DNA of 64,000 nucleotides from Gammaproteobacteria bacterium (GTDB lineage Bacteria; Pseudomonadota; Gammaproteobacteria; Xanthomonadales; Wenzhouxiangellaceae), in contig JAJFKY010000012.1 in the NCBI GenBank assembly GCA_021772975.1, forward strand, positions 1 through 64,000, in the 5' to 3' direction. Positions 1 to 9,068 of the stretch are shown here, one piece after another (within the stretch, counting starts at the first letter, position 1; every line of letters begins with the position of its first letter). Both the position numbers and the translations under genes were made by a program. Below the pieces are notes generated by a model. The model was not told the DNA's origin. It searched no databases and saw only the letters and a list, made by a program, of their open reading frames with translations.

Positions 1-38
1 GACAGCTTGCGACGTGCTATCTTTTGGTTCGTGGTCAT
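1..38 (-). CDS. 5' end of an IS481-type transposase (cut by window edge)
   Basis: The minus strand opens with an ATG at 36-38, preceded by a GGAG ribosome binding site about 8 bases upstream. The twelve visible codons read MTTNQKIARRKL. From memory this resembles the start of IS481-type transposases, which often begin with a QKIARRKLS-like stretch before a helix-turn-helix. A possible terminal inverted repeat reads outward to about position 90, beginning TGTTTCTGTCTGAG on the minus strand. Only twelve residues are visible, so the family is an inference. Confidence 0.4.
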   Translation of the reverse strand, partial: MTTNQKIARRKL

Positions 39-125
39 GTTGTTTCTCCAAGTAAGTTTTCTGCAAATTAACTTTACTCAGACAGAAACAATGTGGCCAT
101 TTTTTTGGCCTAGGGTGTCAGGTGA

Positions 126-413
126 ATACCATCTCTATACATCCATAGTTATATAAGACCGAGGAGCTTTGGGTGGGCTGGTGATGAGGTATTACGCGCT
201 ATCCTCTACGACTCTAATGGGAGATACCAGAGCGACCACGTCTTGGGCGACCGGACTCATTTTAGCTACCTTGGTGAATTCTCCGATAAACTCCTTCGTG
301 CGAAGGTTACTAAAATTGATGACATTCCAAATAAAGAGACATCGATCAATATAAAGCCAGAGTTTCCTGAGCGGCAACGCATAAGAGAACTCCTTTCAAA
401 TCGAATAGCTTGA
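126..413 (+). pseudogene. 3' remnant of an unidentified gene, beheaded next to the IS edge
   Basis: A plus-strand frame is open from just after a TGA at 123-125 to a TGA at 411-413, giving 95 codons with no ATG. It reads like real protein, including GDEVLRAILYDSNGRYQSDH and, near the end, KPEFPERQRIRELLSNRIA. It starts about 35 bases inside the presumed end of the IS element and stops one base before the end of the convergent dGTPase gene. The simplest reading is a gene truncated by insertion or deletion. The family is not recognised. A short gene using an internal alternative start is possible. Confidence 0.4.
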
Positions 414-1892
414 TCACCATAAAAATGCCCCTGGGCTTATTTTTTGCTCCTCACCATTCTTTAAGGCTCTATAAATACTAGTGACATCTGCTTCTGAAAG
501 GCCGTATATAACATCGGCTGCTTTTCGATATTTATTGTAGTTTGGCTTTAATTTTGATTTTTGGTCAAGGATCAGTCTAGGATTTATCATATCATCTAAA
601 GCACCATCTACTATCGCCTTAAAAACAGTTTTTATTATTGCATTGACTTTTCTATCAAATATTTTCAATTGTGATGACCTTATTACACGGTGATAATTCA
701 GAGACTTAAGTATTAATATTTCCAGCCATTTCTTTTCATCAACCCATATGCTCGTTGAAGCTGGATATCTGCCAGGTTCAGCGACTCGAATAGATTCGAT
801 CGCACTTTGTATAAGATACTCAGAAAATAGTCTTCGAAAGCGTCTATCTTCTCTAAATTTCTTACTTGTTAAGTATCCTTGCGTGAGAAAATCTATTCTA
901 TCTTCTGTCGTTTCTACATTATAACTGTGATACAGTAAGCTTTCTACGCCTCCTGACAACCCTTGCAATATTTTTTTGATATCTTTAATAGTTAGGCTCA
1001 CACCCTCATAGCCTGAAGTTATCAATTCAGCATTGACATCATTTCGAACTTCTTTAGCGATTTCAATATTCGGAATTGTGAATATGTCCATAGGGTGGAA
1101 CATACCTATGATCATTGAATCTTCAAAATCATATGTAGAATATGCGATGTCATCAGCGATATCCATTATTGCGCATTCAATCGTGTAAAGAGGTTTCCCA
1201 GGGTCAGCATTAACATGCTTTTTTATATTAGAGACTAAAGCCTGGTCTTCTTTATAATATCCTTTTCTAGAAGCATAAACTTTTTTCTCCCCATATAAAG
1301 TGCTCTTTTTTTTGATAACCTTGTATAGATTTCTTTGATTATCATCCAACGAATCATATTCGTTCTGACTAATCTCCAGAGGTCTATCATATTTAACAAC
1401 ACCAGCGATAGTTCGATATGTTAAATTAAGACCGTAATCAGCTCTTTTATAGCTATTCCGGGTGAACCTTTCTTCGAGGTCGGCCAATGCTCTTATATTT
1501 TGCGCATTGCTCTCATATCCGCCGTGACCCTCTAAAAGTTTAGATAGAACCATTTCGCCCGAGTGTCCGAAAGGAGGATGACCAATGTCATGAGAAAGTG
1601 CTATTGCATTTATAATCCCGTGACTGATCTGGTTTTTTCTGAAGTACTTATATTTCGAATTAATATGCGATGCTATCCGTATCGCAATTTCCGCAACCTC
1701 GAGTGTATGTGTAAGCCTATTTCTGGTTATTGCATGCTGAGATATTGGAAAAAGTTGAGTTTTCTGATTTAGTAGCCTAAAAAAACTGCTGTGAATAATT
1801 CTCCCAGAGTCATGTAAAGCACCAGTACTGTGCAGTCTGCTCACCTCACCCGAGAGACGAGTACAATCTTTTTCTGTATAAAGTGATGACAT
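414..1892 (-). CDS. dgt: dGTP triphosphohydrolase-like HD-domain protein
   Basis: This 492-residue protein is of the Dgt family, whose members cleave dGTP (some also other dNTPs) to the nucleoside and triphosphate. The metal-binding HD residues are visible: His in RNRLTHTLEVAEIA, the HD pair in ALSHDIGHPPFGHSGE, and a later Asp in DIADDIAYSTYDFEDS. The length fits the family. The gene is markedly more AT-rich than the purA-hfq block and sits between an IS edge and a mobilisation module, so it is likely accessory rather than the housekeeping copy. Dgt enzymes are known to limit phages by lowering dNTP pools, so a defence role is possible but inferred. It lies 5 bp after the small gene at 1898-2101, probably in one transcript. 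Confidence 0.85.
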   Translation of the reverse strand: MSSLYTEKDCTRLSGEVSRLHSTGALHDSGRIIHSSFFRLLNQKTQLFPISQHAITRNRLTHTLEVAEIAIRIASHINSKYKYFRKNQISHGIINAIALSHDIGHPPFGHSGEMVLSKLLEGHGGYESNAQNIRALADLEERFTRNSYKRADYGLNLTYRTIAGVVKYDRPLEISQNEYDSLDDNQRNLYKVIKKKSTLYGEKKVYASRKGYYKEDQALVSNIKKHVNADPGKPLYTIECAIMDIADDIAYSTYDFEDSMIIGMFHPMDIFTIPNIEIAKEVRNDVNAELITSGYEGVSLTIKDIKKILQGLSGGVESLLYHSYNVETTEDRIDFLTQGYLTSKKFREDRRFRRLFSEYLIQSAIESIRVAEPGRYPASTSIWVDEKKWLEILILKSLNYHRVIRSSQLKIFDRKVNAIIKTVFKAIVDGALDDMINPRLILDQKSKLKPNYNKYRKAADVIYGLSEADVTSIYRALKNGEEQKISPGAFLW

Positions 1893-1897
1893 CTCAA

Positions 1898-2101
1898 TTA
1901 ACTCTTGTCTGCTTCTGTATACTTAGTTTTCTTTGCCCTAGCTATTCTGGCTACTATGTCATCAATCTCTTCATTGACTTCTTTCATAGCATCATCTGCC
2001 AGTTTCAAATTCAATCTCTGACCAGAGATTTTTTTGTTTTCTCCATTCATGTCGTTTGCCACTTGCTCATATGCTGCAAGCCAAATCCTTTTTTTATTCA
2101 C
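1898..2101 (-). CDS. small protein upstream of the dGTPase
   Basis: A 67-residue, highly charged, probably helical protein (NKKRIWLAAYEQ... DDIVARIARAKKTK). It starts with GTG at 2101, preceded by a strong GGAGGAAG ribosome binding site about 7 bases upstream, which supports it being real. It ends 5 bp before the dGTPase gene, so the two are probably co-transcribed and it may be an accessory or regulator of that enzyme. No family is recognised. No signal peptide or membrane segment is visible. Confidence 0.6.
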   Translation of the reverse strand: MNKKRIWLAAYEQVANDMNGENKKISGQRLNLKLADDAMKEVNEEIDDIVARIARAKKTKYTEADKS

Positions 2102-2271
2102 AACCGCTTCCTCCCATAAGCTGAGATGCTCAATTACAAGATATTTGTAGAAAGAAATTTACTAGCTAAAATTGGATTTAAATCTTAGATGTTCCCTACT
2201 AGTAATAAGTATAATGCTCAAGTTTTAGAAAAACAATTCCATACATATTGTATCAATATTGTTGGTACATC

Positions 2272-3552
2272 TTACCTTGCACGACATACATCTTCTTTTG
2301 GGTTACCCAGACTTGCTATATATGCTTTTTTATGTTTGCTGTTTTCAAATAATCTAATATTGCTTCTAACAAGCGCATCAAGCCTATCTGATGATGCACA
2401 ATGAGCAGTTTGCATGTCTAAAATGGACTGTCGTGCAACATGAAGCTCATCGTATTGAGAAGCAAGGAGAAAATCGTACTTTTTTTGATCCCGTAGTAGG
2501 GCCATCCAAGCCTCCCGCTGATTCTGTTCTCTGACCTGCGTCGCTCGCCCTGAAACCCAATCCCACAGCCCTCGAAGGCCTGTATGTAAACGGGCTTGAC
2601 GTATTTGGGTTTCCACTTGCCAGCGCTTTTCCTGCTTTGCTTTCAGTTCTTGGCGCTGTCGAGCATGTTCTTTCACCATATCCTGCTTAGCCTTCAAGAG
2701 CGGGGCCAGTTCCTTGGCCTGTTGCTGCTTGAGGTCTTGGAGCATCTGTTTCAGACGCGGGCTGAGTGCTTTGCGGAAGCGCTGTTTGGCCTGATCGACG
2801 CTGGGGAGTCCGTCAGGGCTGCCGAGACGCTGCTTTACCTCTTTGGCCTTGATACCAGTCCACCGGGCAAGTGAATAGACCTCACCTTGGTAATCGACAG
2901 CCACAAAGCCGCGCCTATCACCTTGTGCCAGCATGAAGCCCTGCTCTTGCAGAGCAGCCCTGAACGCTTTGGGGCTGTCAGAGTATTGCCATGACTGCCG
3001 GAAGGCTTGTTTGATCTCCCTGGGGTCTCTGTCCGTTCTCAGCGCCTGTTGCCATTCGGCATGGCTAAAGTTCAGCGGATTCTTGAGCAATGGGTCTTTC
3101 AGGCCGCCCGGCAAGTCCCAGTCATGTTCCAAGTAGAGTTCTTTGGACAGGGCTGTCAGCTTGTTCTTGTACCACGAGTGATTAACGGCTTTCATGCTTT
3201 CACTGTCTATCCGTGACCAGACGACATGGGCATGACGGCGACCTTCCTTTTCATGAAACACGATGGCGCGGGGTTGCCCCTCTAATCCCAGACGTTTTTC
3301 GGCCTCATCAGCCGCCTTTATGAAACTTTCAGTTTCAACCACTTCACCTTGTGGTGGGTTCAGGCTCAGGGAAAACAGATACTGTTTGCACTTGGTGCCT
3401 TTGGCAATGGCCTGGGCTTCGGCGAAGGCTCCGTGCAGGTCATCGGCCATGAAACCGCGCAGCTCAAAAAGCTCAACATGGTCATTTTCATCCTTGAGCA
3501 AGTGAGACGCTAGATTCTGGCCACCGCTGCGCTGATTGCCCTTCAAGATCAC
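2272..3552 (-). CDS. relaxase/mobilisation nuclease, MOBP (VirD2/MobA-like)
   Basis: This 426-residue protein resembles relaxases that nick oriT and stay attached to the transferred strand of mobilisable elements. The N-terminus (MILKGNQRSGG, then ELRGF) and the motif FHEKEGRRHAHVVWSRID, with the HxH metal site, are typical of this group. The C-terminal half is Gln/Lys/Arg-rich and coiled-coil-like (about residues 255-340). The start codon overlaps the end of the upstream MobC-like gene by 4 bp (ATGA), indicating translational coupling. No coupling protein or type IV secretion gene is visible, so the element would be mobilisable rather than self-transmissible. Confidence 0.85.
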   Translation of the reverse strand: MILKGNQRSGGQNLASHLLKDENDHVELFELRGFMADDLHGAFAEAQAIAKGTKCKQYLFSLSLNPPQGEVVETESFIKAADEAEKRLGLEGQPRAIVFHEKEGRRHAHVVWSRIDSESMKAVNHSWYKNKLTALSKELYLEHDWDLPGGLKDPLLKNPLNFSHAEWQQALRTDRDPREIKQAFRQSWQYSDSPKAFRAALQEQGFMLAQGDRRGFVAVDYQGEVYSLARWTGIKAKEVKQRLGSPDGLPSVDQAKQRFRKALSPRLKQMLQDLKQQQAKELAPLLKAKQDMVKEHARQRQELKAKQEKRWQVETQIRQARLHTGLRGLWDWVSGRATQVREQNQREAWMALLRDQKKYDFLLASQYDELHVARQSILDMQTAHCASSDRLDALVRSNIRLFENSKHKKAYIASLGNPKEDVCRAR

Positions 3553-3956
3553 ACGCGCATCCCCAAAGCTCGCATCAACATCTGGCGCATGTCAGTGATT
3601 TCGGCACAGGCGGTCACAAGGAGCTTCTCGACATCTTCGGGTAAGGGCAAATTGCCCACATGGGCCGCTTTCGCCAATTGGTTCATATTCTGGGACAGCC
3701 GAGATCGCCCCAAAGCCCCCAAGACCTGCCCTAGCAGCTTTTGATCCTGAACAGGGTTCACATTGCGTCTTTTGACGATGGGCGCGTTAGAATCGAACAG
3801 ACGCGCCTTGATGAAGGCTGACAGTGACTCACGGCCTGCCATTTCGGCCAATTTGGCCCGCTCCTCCGGGGTCAAACGCAAAGAGAAAGGGGCTTCCCGC
3901 TTCTTCCAAACCCGCTTCCGGGGCTTTGCCTGCTCTGAAAAGGACTGTTTCATCAC
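3549..3956 (-). CDS. MobC-like plasmid mobilisation accessory protein
   Basis: A 135-residue basic protein with a ribbon-helix-helix-like segment near residues 20-55 (FSLRLTPEERAKLAEMAGRE), followed by LSAFIKARLF. The later LSQNMNQLAKAAHVGNLP stretch is typical of MobC-type proteins that help the relaxase open oriT. It is coupled to the relaxase gene by a 4-bp overlap and is preceded by an AAGGGG ribosome binding site. The oriT-like inverted repeat lies about 200 bp upstream, as expected for this module. Confidence 0.8.
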   Translation of the reverse strand: MMKQSFSEQAKPRKRVWKKREAPFSLRLTPEERAKLAEMAGRESLSAFIKARLFDSNAPIVKRRNVNPVQDQKLLGQVLGALGRSRLSQNMNQLAKAAHVGNLPLPEDVEKLLVTACAEITDMRQMLMRALGMRV

Positions 3957-3964
3957 CCAGCCCC

Positions 3965-4225
3965 TTAGCTCAAATCCAGCTCACAGCCTCCTTTTCGTCG
4001 TTTTGGAGGTGGTTTTTTCGCTTTCGAGTAAAATTCCGTTTGGCTTAAAACCTCATTCCATGCTATCAATTCATCAAATAATGCCTCGTCAGGGATAAGA
4101 TTGGAGCGGCCCAAAGAGTTCGAGCTTTCTCCTCCCGGGCGCACCATTTTGTTTTTGCGGTTAGCCGCCACACCAACCCTAACCGCTTGACGACTGTTCG
4201 AGGTCTGACCTTTCCAGTGCACCAT
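3965..4225 (-). CDS. possible small protein overlapping the oriT region
   Basis: An 86-codon frame lies 8 bp upstream of the MobC-like gene. Its second half (SNLIPDEALFDELIAWNEVLSQ) looks protein-like, and it ends in a basic KAKKPPPKRRKGG stretch. Its first third runs through the oriT-like inverted repeat and has no clear ribosome binding site. A shorter form starting at the internal Met near 4147 would avoid the repeat. No family is recognised, and the frame could be non-coding. Confidence 0.35.
   Translation of the reverse strand: MVHWKGQTSNSRQAVRVGVAANRKNKMVRPGGESSNSLGRSNLIPDEALFDELIAWNEVLSQTEFYSKAKKPPPKRRKGGCELDLS
4157..4186. other. candidate origin of transfer (oriT) inverted repeat
   Basis: GCGGTTAG (4157-4164) and CTAACCGC (4179-4186) form a perfect 8-bp inverted repeat with a 14-nt spacer, followed by CTTGACGACTGTTCG. 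It lies about 200 bp upstream of the mobC-relaxase pair. MOBP systems commonly have oriT here, with the nick site just outside the repeat. The assignment rests on structure and position only. Confidence 0.45.
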
Positions 4226-4352
4226 ATTTTACTGCTCGTAACTTACTGGTTTATCAATTAATTTCATTGGTTTATGGTCTACTTCTGGCTGCCCACATAG
4301 GCTGGTCATGGACCTGTAACGCCGCGTGTACGCCGTCCGGCGGCATGTACAG

Positions 4353-4476
4353 CCTCTGCAAGAGCCCCCTTGGGGGCGACCTAAGCCTGGAACTATCCAA
4401 TACAGTCAAGCTACCTATGACGGTTAACAGACAACTAAGCTCGCACCAATCGTCCCCCAAGGAGGGCTCTTACAGG
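4353..4476. repeat. imperfect inverted repeat at the right edge of the mobile segment
   Basis: The arm at 4353-4380 (core AAGAGCCCCCTTGGGGGCGAC) is complemented by the arm at 4451-4476 (core CGTCCCCCAAGGAGGGCTCTT) with a few mismatches and about 70 bp between them. A further near-palindrome, GTACGCCGTCCGGCGGCATGTAC, lies at 4328-4350. The structure ends one base before the stop codon of the methyltransferase gene, exactly where the mobile segment gives way to housekeeping genes. It may be an attachment or recombination site, or a strong terminator. Confidence 0.4.
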
Positions 4477-5166
4477 TTACCGCGGGTTTAGTGAGGGGTA
4501 ATCGGCCTGGATTGTTTTCTCAAAAATACTGACATTGCGATCAATCCGATGCCAGCGAGCCTGCCAGTGCTTGGCCAGCCAGGCAAAAGTCCGGTTGGAA
4601 AAAAAGCACACATGGGTGGCGTCATTTTTGTATGCCCAGCCAGCAAAACTGTCCTGTTCATCCCACAACTGAGTCATTAAGCCCAGATAACCGTGGGGTT
4701 TCAACTGCATCCATAAGCGGTTTAATACCTGCCCTGGTTGATGCAGATGCTCGATCAGTTCGGTGGCGGTGATAAAGTCATACTGATCATTCAGCACTTT
4801 GGAATCCTGCGCATAAAAATAATCATAAAGCGCCATCGTATGGCCTGCCTCGCTGAACATGCGGCTTAAGGCGGGCCCCGGTCCACAACCAAAATCCAGG
4901 CCTTTGCTGTGAACCGGAATCAGTGCCTGCATGGGCCTGAACATCTGCATCAGAAAAAGCCGGTAGCGCGGATCATCCACTGAGTTTTCATGCCGATCGT
5001 ATTCGGCTTTTTCTTCGATTGGGCTCAAATAACTGCCGGGATCAGCAAATACCAGCTGGCAATCACTGCACAAGTGGTAATCGCGTTGTTGTGATTTATG
5101 AAAGATTTCTGTAGCCGAGCTTTGGCACAGGCGGCACAACGAGGACTTAGCGGATGATTTTTGCAT
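4477..5166 (-). CDS. class I SAM-dependent methyltransferase with N-terminal zinc-ribbon-like motif
   Basis: About 229 residues from the preferred ATG at 5166; the frame is open to 5232, but the extra residues are Arg-rich and unlike the rest. An N-terminal C-x2-C ... C-x2-C pattern (CRLCQS, then CSDCQL) suggests a zinc ribbon. It is followed by a Rossmann-type SAM-binding motif, GLDFGCGPGPALS, and the ATELIEHLHQPG segment typical of Methyltransf_11/23-like enzymes. The substrate is unknown. The gene lies downstream of purA on the same strand, about 140 bp away, and its 3' end abuts the inverted repeat bordering the mobile segment. Confidence 0.75.
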   Translation of the reverse strand: MQKSSAKSSLCRLCQSSATEIFHKSQQRDYHLCSDCQLVFADPGSYLSPIEEKAEYDRHENSVDDPRYRLFLMQMFRPMQALIPVHSKGLDFGCGPGPALSRMFSEAGHTMALYDYFYAQDSKVLNDQYDFITATELIEHLHQPGQVLNRLWMQLKPHGYLGLMTQLWDEQDSFAGWAYKNDATHVCFFSNRTFAWLAKHWQARWHRIDRNVSIFEKTIQADYPSLNPR

Positions 5167-5307
5167 GGCTAATATGTCCCGGTCAGCAGTGCGACAACGC
5201 CTGGAGCATCGCCGACGGGTGGGCTGCAACAACGCTTAATAACTTGTGCAGAGCAACTATGCTGACGGCAACACGGGTGGTAACCGGCCAGCTGAAAACA
5301 CTGGCTG

Positions 5308-6627
<1,320 letters not shown>

Positions 6628-6810
6628 TTATCTCAGAAAATGAAACATTAATGCGCCAATCGCCATGCAGGTGATGCCGATAAAGCGGATGGTATTGATA
6701 TTACTGTGCGCCAGCCGGACCAGCGTCTCGCGCCAGGCCCGCGGCATCAAAGTGGGCATCAGGCCCTCGATAATCAACAGGAGCGCGATTGCGCGCCACA
6801 AATCTTCCAT
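6628..6810 (-). CDS. DUF2065 (YjeT-like) small inner-membrane protein
   Basis: A 60-residue protein with two predicted membrane helices (about residues 6-22 and 41-58) separated by a basic loop, PRAWRETLVRLA. Size, sequence and position between hflC and purA match the DUF2065/YjeT family. The function is unknown; the conserved neighbourhood suggests a link to the HflKC membrane complex. Confidence 0.85.
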   Translation of the reverse strand: MEDLWRAIALLLIIEGLMPTLMPRAWRETLVRLAHSNINTIRFIGITCMAIGALMFHFLR

Positions 6811-6871
6811 TATTGCAGTGCTGCTTGGTTATTATTGGCTCGAATGATCCGCCAGCCGGGCTGGCGAATGA

Positions 6872-7738
6872 TTATTGATCAGCTTGTCGGTCACGGAAAT
6901 AAGCAAAGAATTCAGACTTGGGGTCCAGCACCAGCGTATCCTGACCGCTGCCGAATGCCTGCTTATAGGCTTCCAGACTACGCTGGAAGCGATAAAACTC
7001 TTCATCCCGGCTATACGCTTCAGCATAGATCCGGGTCGCCTCGGCATCACCTTCACCACGTGTGCGATCACCATCACGTTGGGATTCGGCCAGCAATATA
7101 CGCACCTCCCGATCCGCGGTAGCGGTAATCAGTTCCGCGGTTTCCCGGCCCAGCGAGCGCAACTCGTTAGCGTATTCGGTACGCTGCGTACGCATCCGTT
7201 GAAACACCGAATCCAGCACCGCGGTGGTCAATTCAATGCGCTTGATGCGCACATCAACCACTTCAATACCCAGATCACCAACGCGCTCATTGGCATTATC
7301 GGTCAAGCGACTCATCAGCGCCCCACGCTCAACTGAAATCACTTCGGTCAGCGTGCGCTTGGCAAACTCATCGCGCAGGCGGTCGCGGATAATCTGGGCC
7401 AGACGGGTCCGTGCGCGAACCTCATCGCCCCCCTGGGTAGCAATGTAGAACTCAGCGGGCTCAACGATTCGCCAGTTAACGAAATAGTCCACCTCGACGT
7501 ATTTCTGTTCCGAGGTATTGAGCTGCTCGGAGGGCATATCCAGTTCCAGCACGCGCTGATCGAAGGTACGCACGTTGTTGATAAACGGCGCTTTGAAATG
7601 CAGACCCGGCTCAATACCGGTCTCAATGATTTCACCCAGACGGAATTTGATGCCGGTTTCGTATTCCTTAACGGTATACAACGACATCAATAACAGAAAA
7701 GCGGCAATAGCCAGCAGTATGACGGTCCATGATTTCAT
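6872..7738 (-). CDS. hflC: HflC, SPFH-domain modulator of FtsH protease
   Basis: A 288-residue protein with one N-terminal membrane anchor (about residues 5-20) followed by a periplasmic SPFH/prohibitin domain (GIKFRLGEIIETGIEPGLHFK at the start) and a long Ala/Glu-rich helix containing EGDAEATRIYAEAYSRD. HflC pairs with HflK to form a cage around FtsH and control membrane protein turnover. It starts immediately after hflK ends, with no spacer, so the two are surely co-translated. Confidence 0.96.
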   Translation of the reverse strand: MKSWTVILLAIAAFLLLMSLYTVKEYETGIKFRLGEIIETGIEPGLHFKAPFINNVRTFDQRVLELDMPSEQLNTSEQKYVEVDYFVNWRIVEPAEFYIATQGGDEVRARTRLAQIIRDRLRDEFAKRTLTEVISVERGALMSRLTDNANERVGDLGIEVVDVRIKRIELTTAVLDSVFQRMRTQRTEYANELRSLGRETAELITATADREVRILLAESQRDGDRTRGEGDAEATRIYAEAYSRDEEFYRFQRSLEAYKQAFGSGQDTLVLDPKSEFFAYFRDRQADQ

Positions 7739-8905
7739 CTAGCGTCCCTCCCGACCACGGCTGCGGCTGTCATTGCCGCTCGCCGATGATGGTGTTGATG
7801 GGCTGTTCAGGGAATTGTTTCCAGCATTGCGCAAAGGCGGCGGCAAACTGCGCTGTCCGGTGGACGTGTTTTGTCCATCCAGTGGCAGATAGAAGATATT
7901 GCCGTCTGAACTCACATCCAGCAGCACTTTCCGGTTATTGCTCAAAACTTCTTCCAGGGTCTGCAGATACAGGCGGTCACGGGTTACGTCCGGCGCTAAC
8001 TGATAAGCATCCAATTGCAGGCTGAAACGGTCTGCCTCACCTACCGAGAGCGCAATCTTACTGGCCCGGTAACCTTCCGCTTCCTGAGTAATGCGGGCCG
8101 CCGCGCCGCGGGCCTCAGGCACCACTTTGTTGGCGTAGGCCTGAGCTTCATTTTTGAAACGCTCCTGATCCTCCCGGGCTTTCACCACATCATCAAAAGC
8201 ATCTTTGACCTGCATCGGCGGTTTAACGTCCTGAAGGTTGAAAGATAAAATTTCGATACCTGCGTTATAACGGGTAATAATTTCCTGCAACAACTGTTTG
8301 GTATCGCTGGCGACCTGACCGCGGCCTTCCTCCAGAATGAAGTCCATGGCATTACCGCCCACGACTTCACGCAGGGCGCTTTCCGATGCCAGCTGCAAAA
8401 CTTCCTTCGGATCACGCACCTTGAACAGGTAAGCCTGTGGATCGGCAATCCGGTACTGAACCGCGAATTTGATATCAATCAGATTTTCGTCGCTGGTCAG
8501 CATGCGGTCATCGGTAGCGCTGACCACGTCCTGAATATCGCTGACATTGATCTTGGTCAGGGTTTCAATCGGGCGCGGCCAGGTGAACCGCAGGCCAGGC
8601 TCCAGCGTACGGCTGTACTTGCCGAAGGTCTGGACGATACCGCGTTCCGCCTGGTCAATGGTGTGTGGCGAATCAAAAATCACCCACACCACAGCTACCG
8701 CTATGAGGATCAGACCAAAACCTCCGCTGCGGCCGGAACCGCCACCGGAGCTGCTGCCGTTGGTGCCTTTATCACCACCGCCTAGCAGGCCTTTCAATTT
8801 CTTTTGCAGTCCTGAGAAAACCTCATCCAGATCAGGGGGCTGTGATGATCCTTTCCCCCACGGGTCTTTTCCGGATGAATTCTTACCGGGTTCATTCCAG
8901 GGCAT
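7739..8905 (-). CDS. hflK: HflK, SPFH-domain modulator of FtsH protease
   Basis: A 388-residue partner of HflC. The cytoplasmic N-terminus is Gly/Ser-rich (GGGDKGTNGSSSGGGSGRSGG). One membrane helix (about residues 66-80) leads into the SPFH domain (VQTFGKYSRTLEPGLRFTWP), and a long coiled-coil helix with QEAEGYRASKIA follows. The C-terminal tail is Ser/Asn-rich and probably disordered. It is immediately followed by hflC. Confidence 0.96.
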   Translation of the reverse strand: MPWNEPGKNSSGKDPWGKGSSQPPDLDEVFSGLQKKLKGLLGGGDKGTNGSSSGGGSGRSGGFGLILIAVAVVWVIFDSPHTIDQAERGIVQTFGKYSRTLEPGLRFTWPRPIETLTKINVSDIQDVVSATDDRMLTSDENLIDIKFAVQYRIADPQAYLFKVRDPKEVLQLASESALREVVGGNAMDFILEEGRGQVASDTKQLLQEIITRYNAGIEILSFNLQDVKPPMQVKDAFDDVVKAREDQERFKNEAQAYANKVVPEARGAAARITQEAEGYRASKIALSVGEADRFSLQLDAYQLAPDVTRDRLYLQTLEEVLSNNRKVLLDVSSDGNIFYLPLDGQNTSTGQRSLPPPLRNAGNNSLNSPSTPSSASGNDSRSRGREGR

Positions 8906-9068
8906 ATTGGTCCTTCCTAGCTAAAATTATTCAAGCGTGCATGATAGCAGCACGGCACATAGCTCAACAGTGAGACTAGTCACTGCGCGCTACATATGAT
9001 GTGCGGGCAATGAACATAAAAAACCAGCCATGCCCGGGTAACATTCGAGGCAATCGGTCAACAGGTTT

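Noticed and set aside
169-377. Short plus- and minus-strand frames with ATG starts near the left edge
   Set aside because: They are out of frame with the more protein-like remnant at 126-413 and lack ribosome binding sites.
8906-9068. Possible terminator between hflX and hflK
   Set aside because: A T-run is present on the minus strand, but no convincing stem precedes it.
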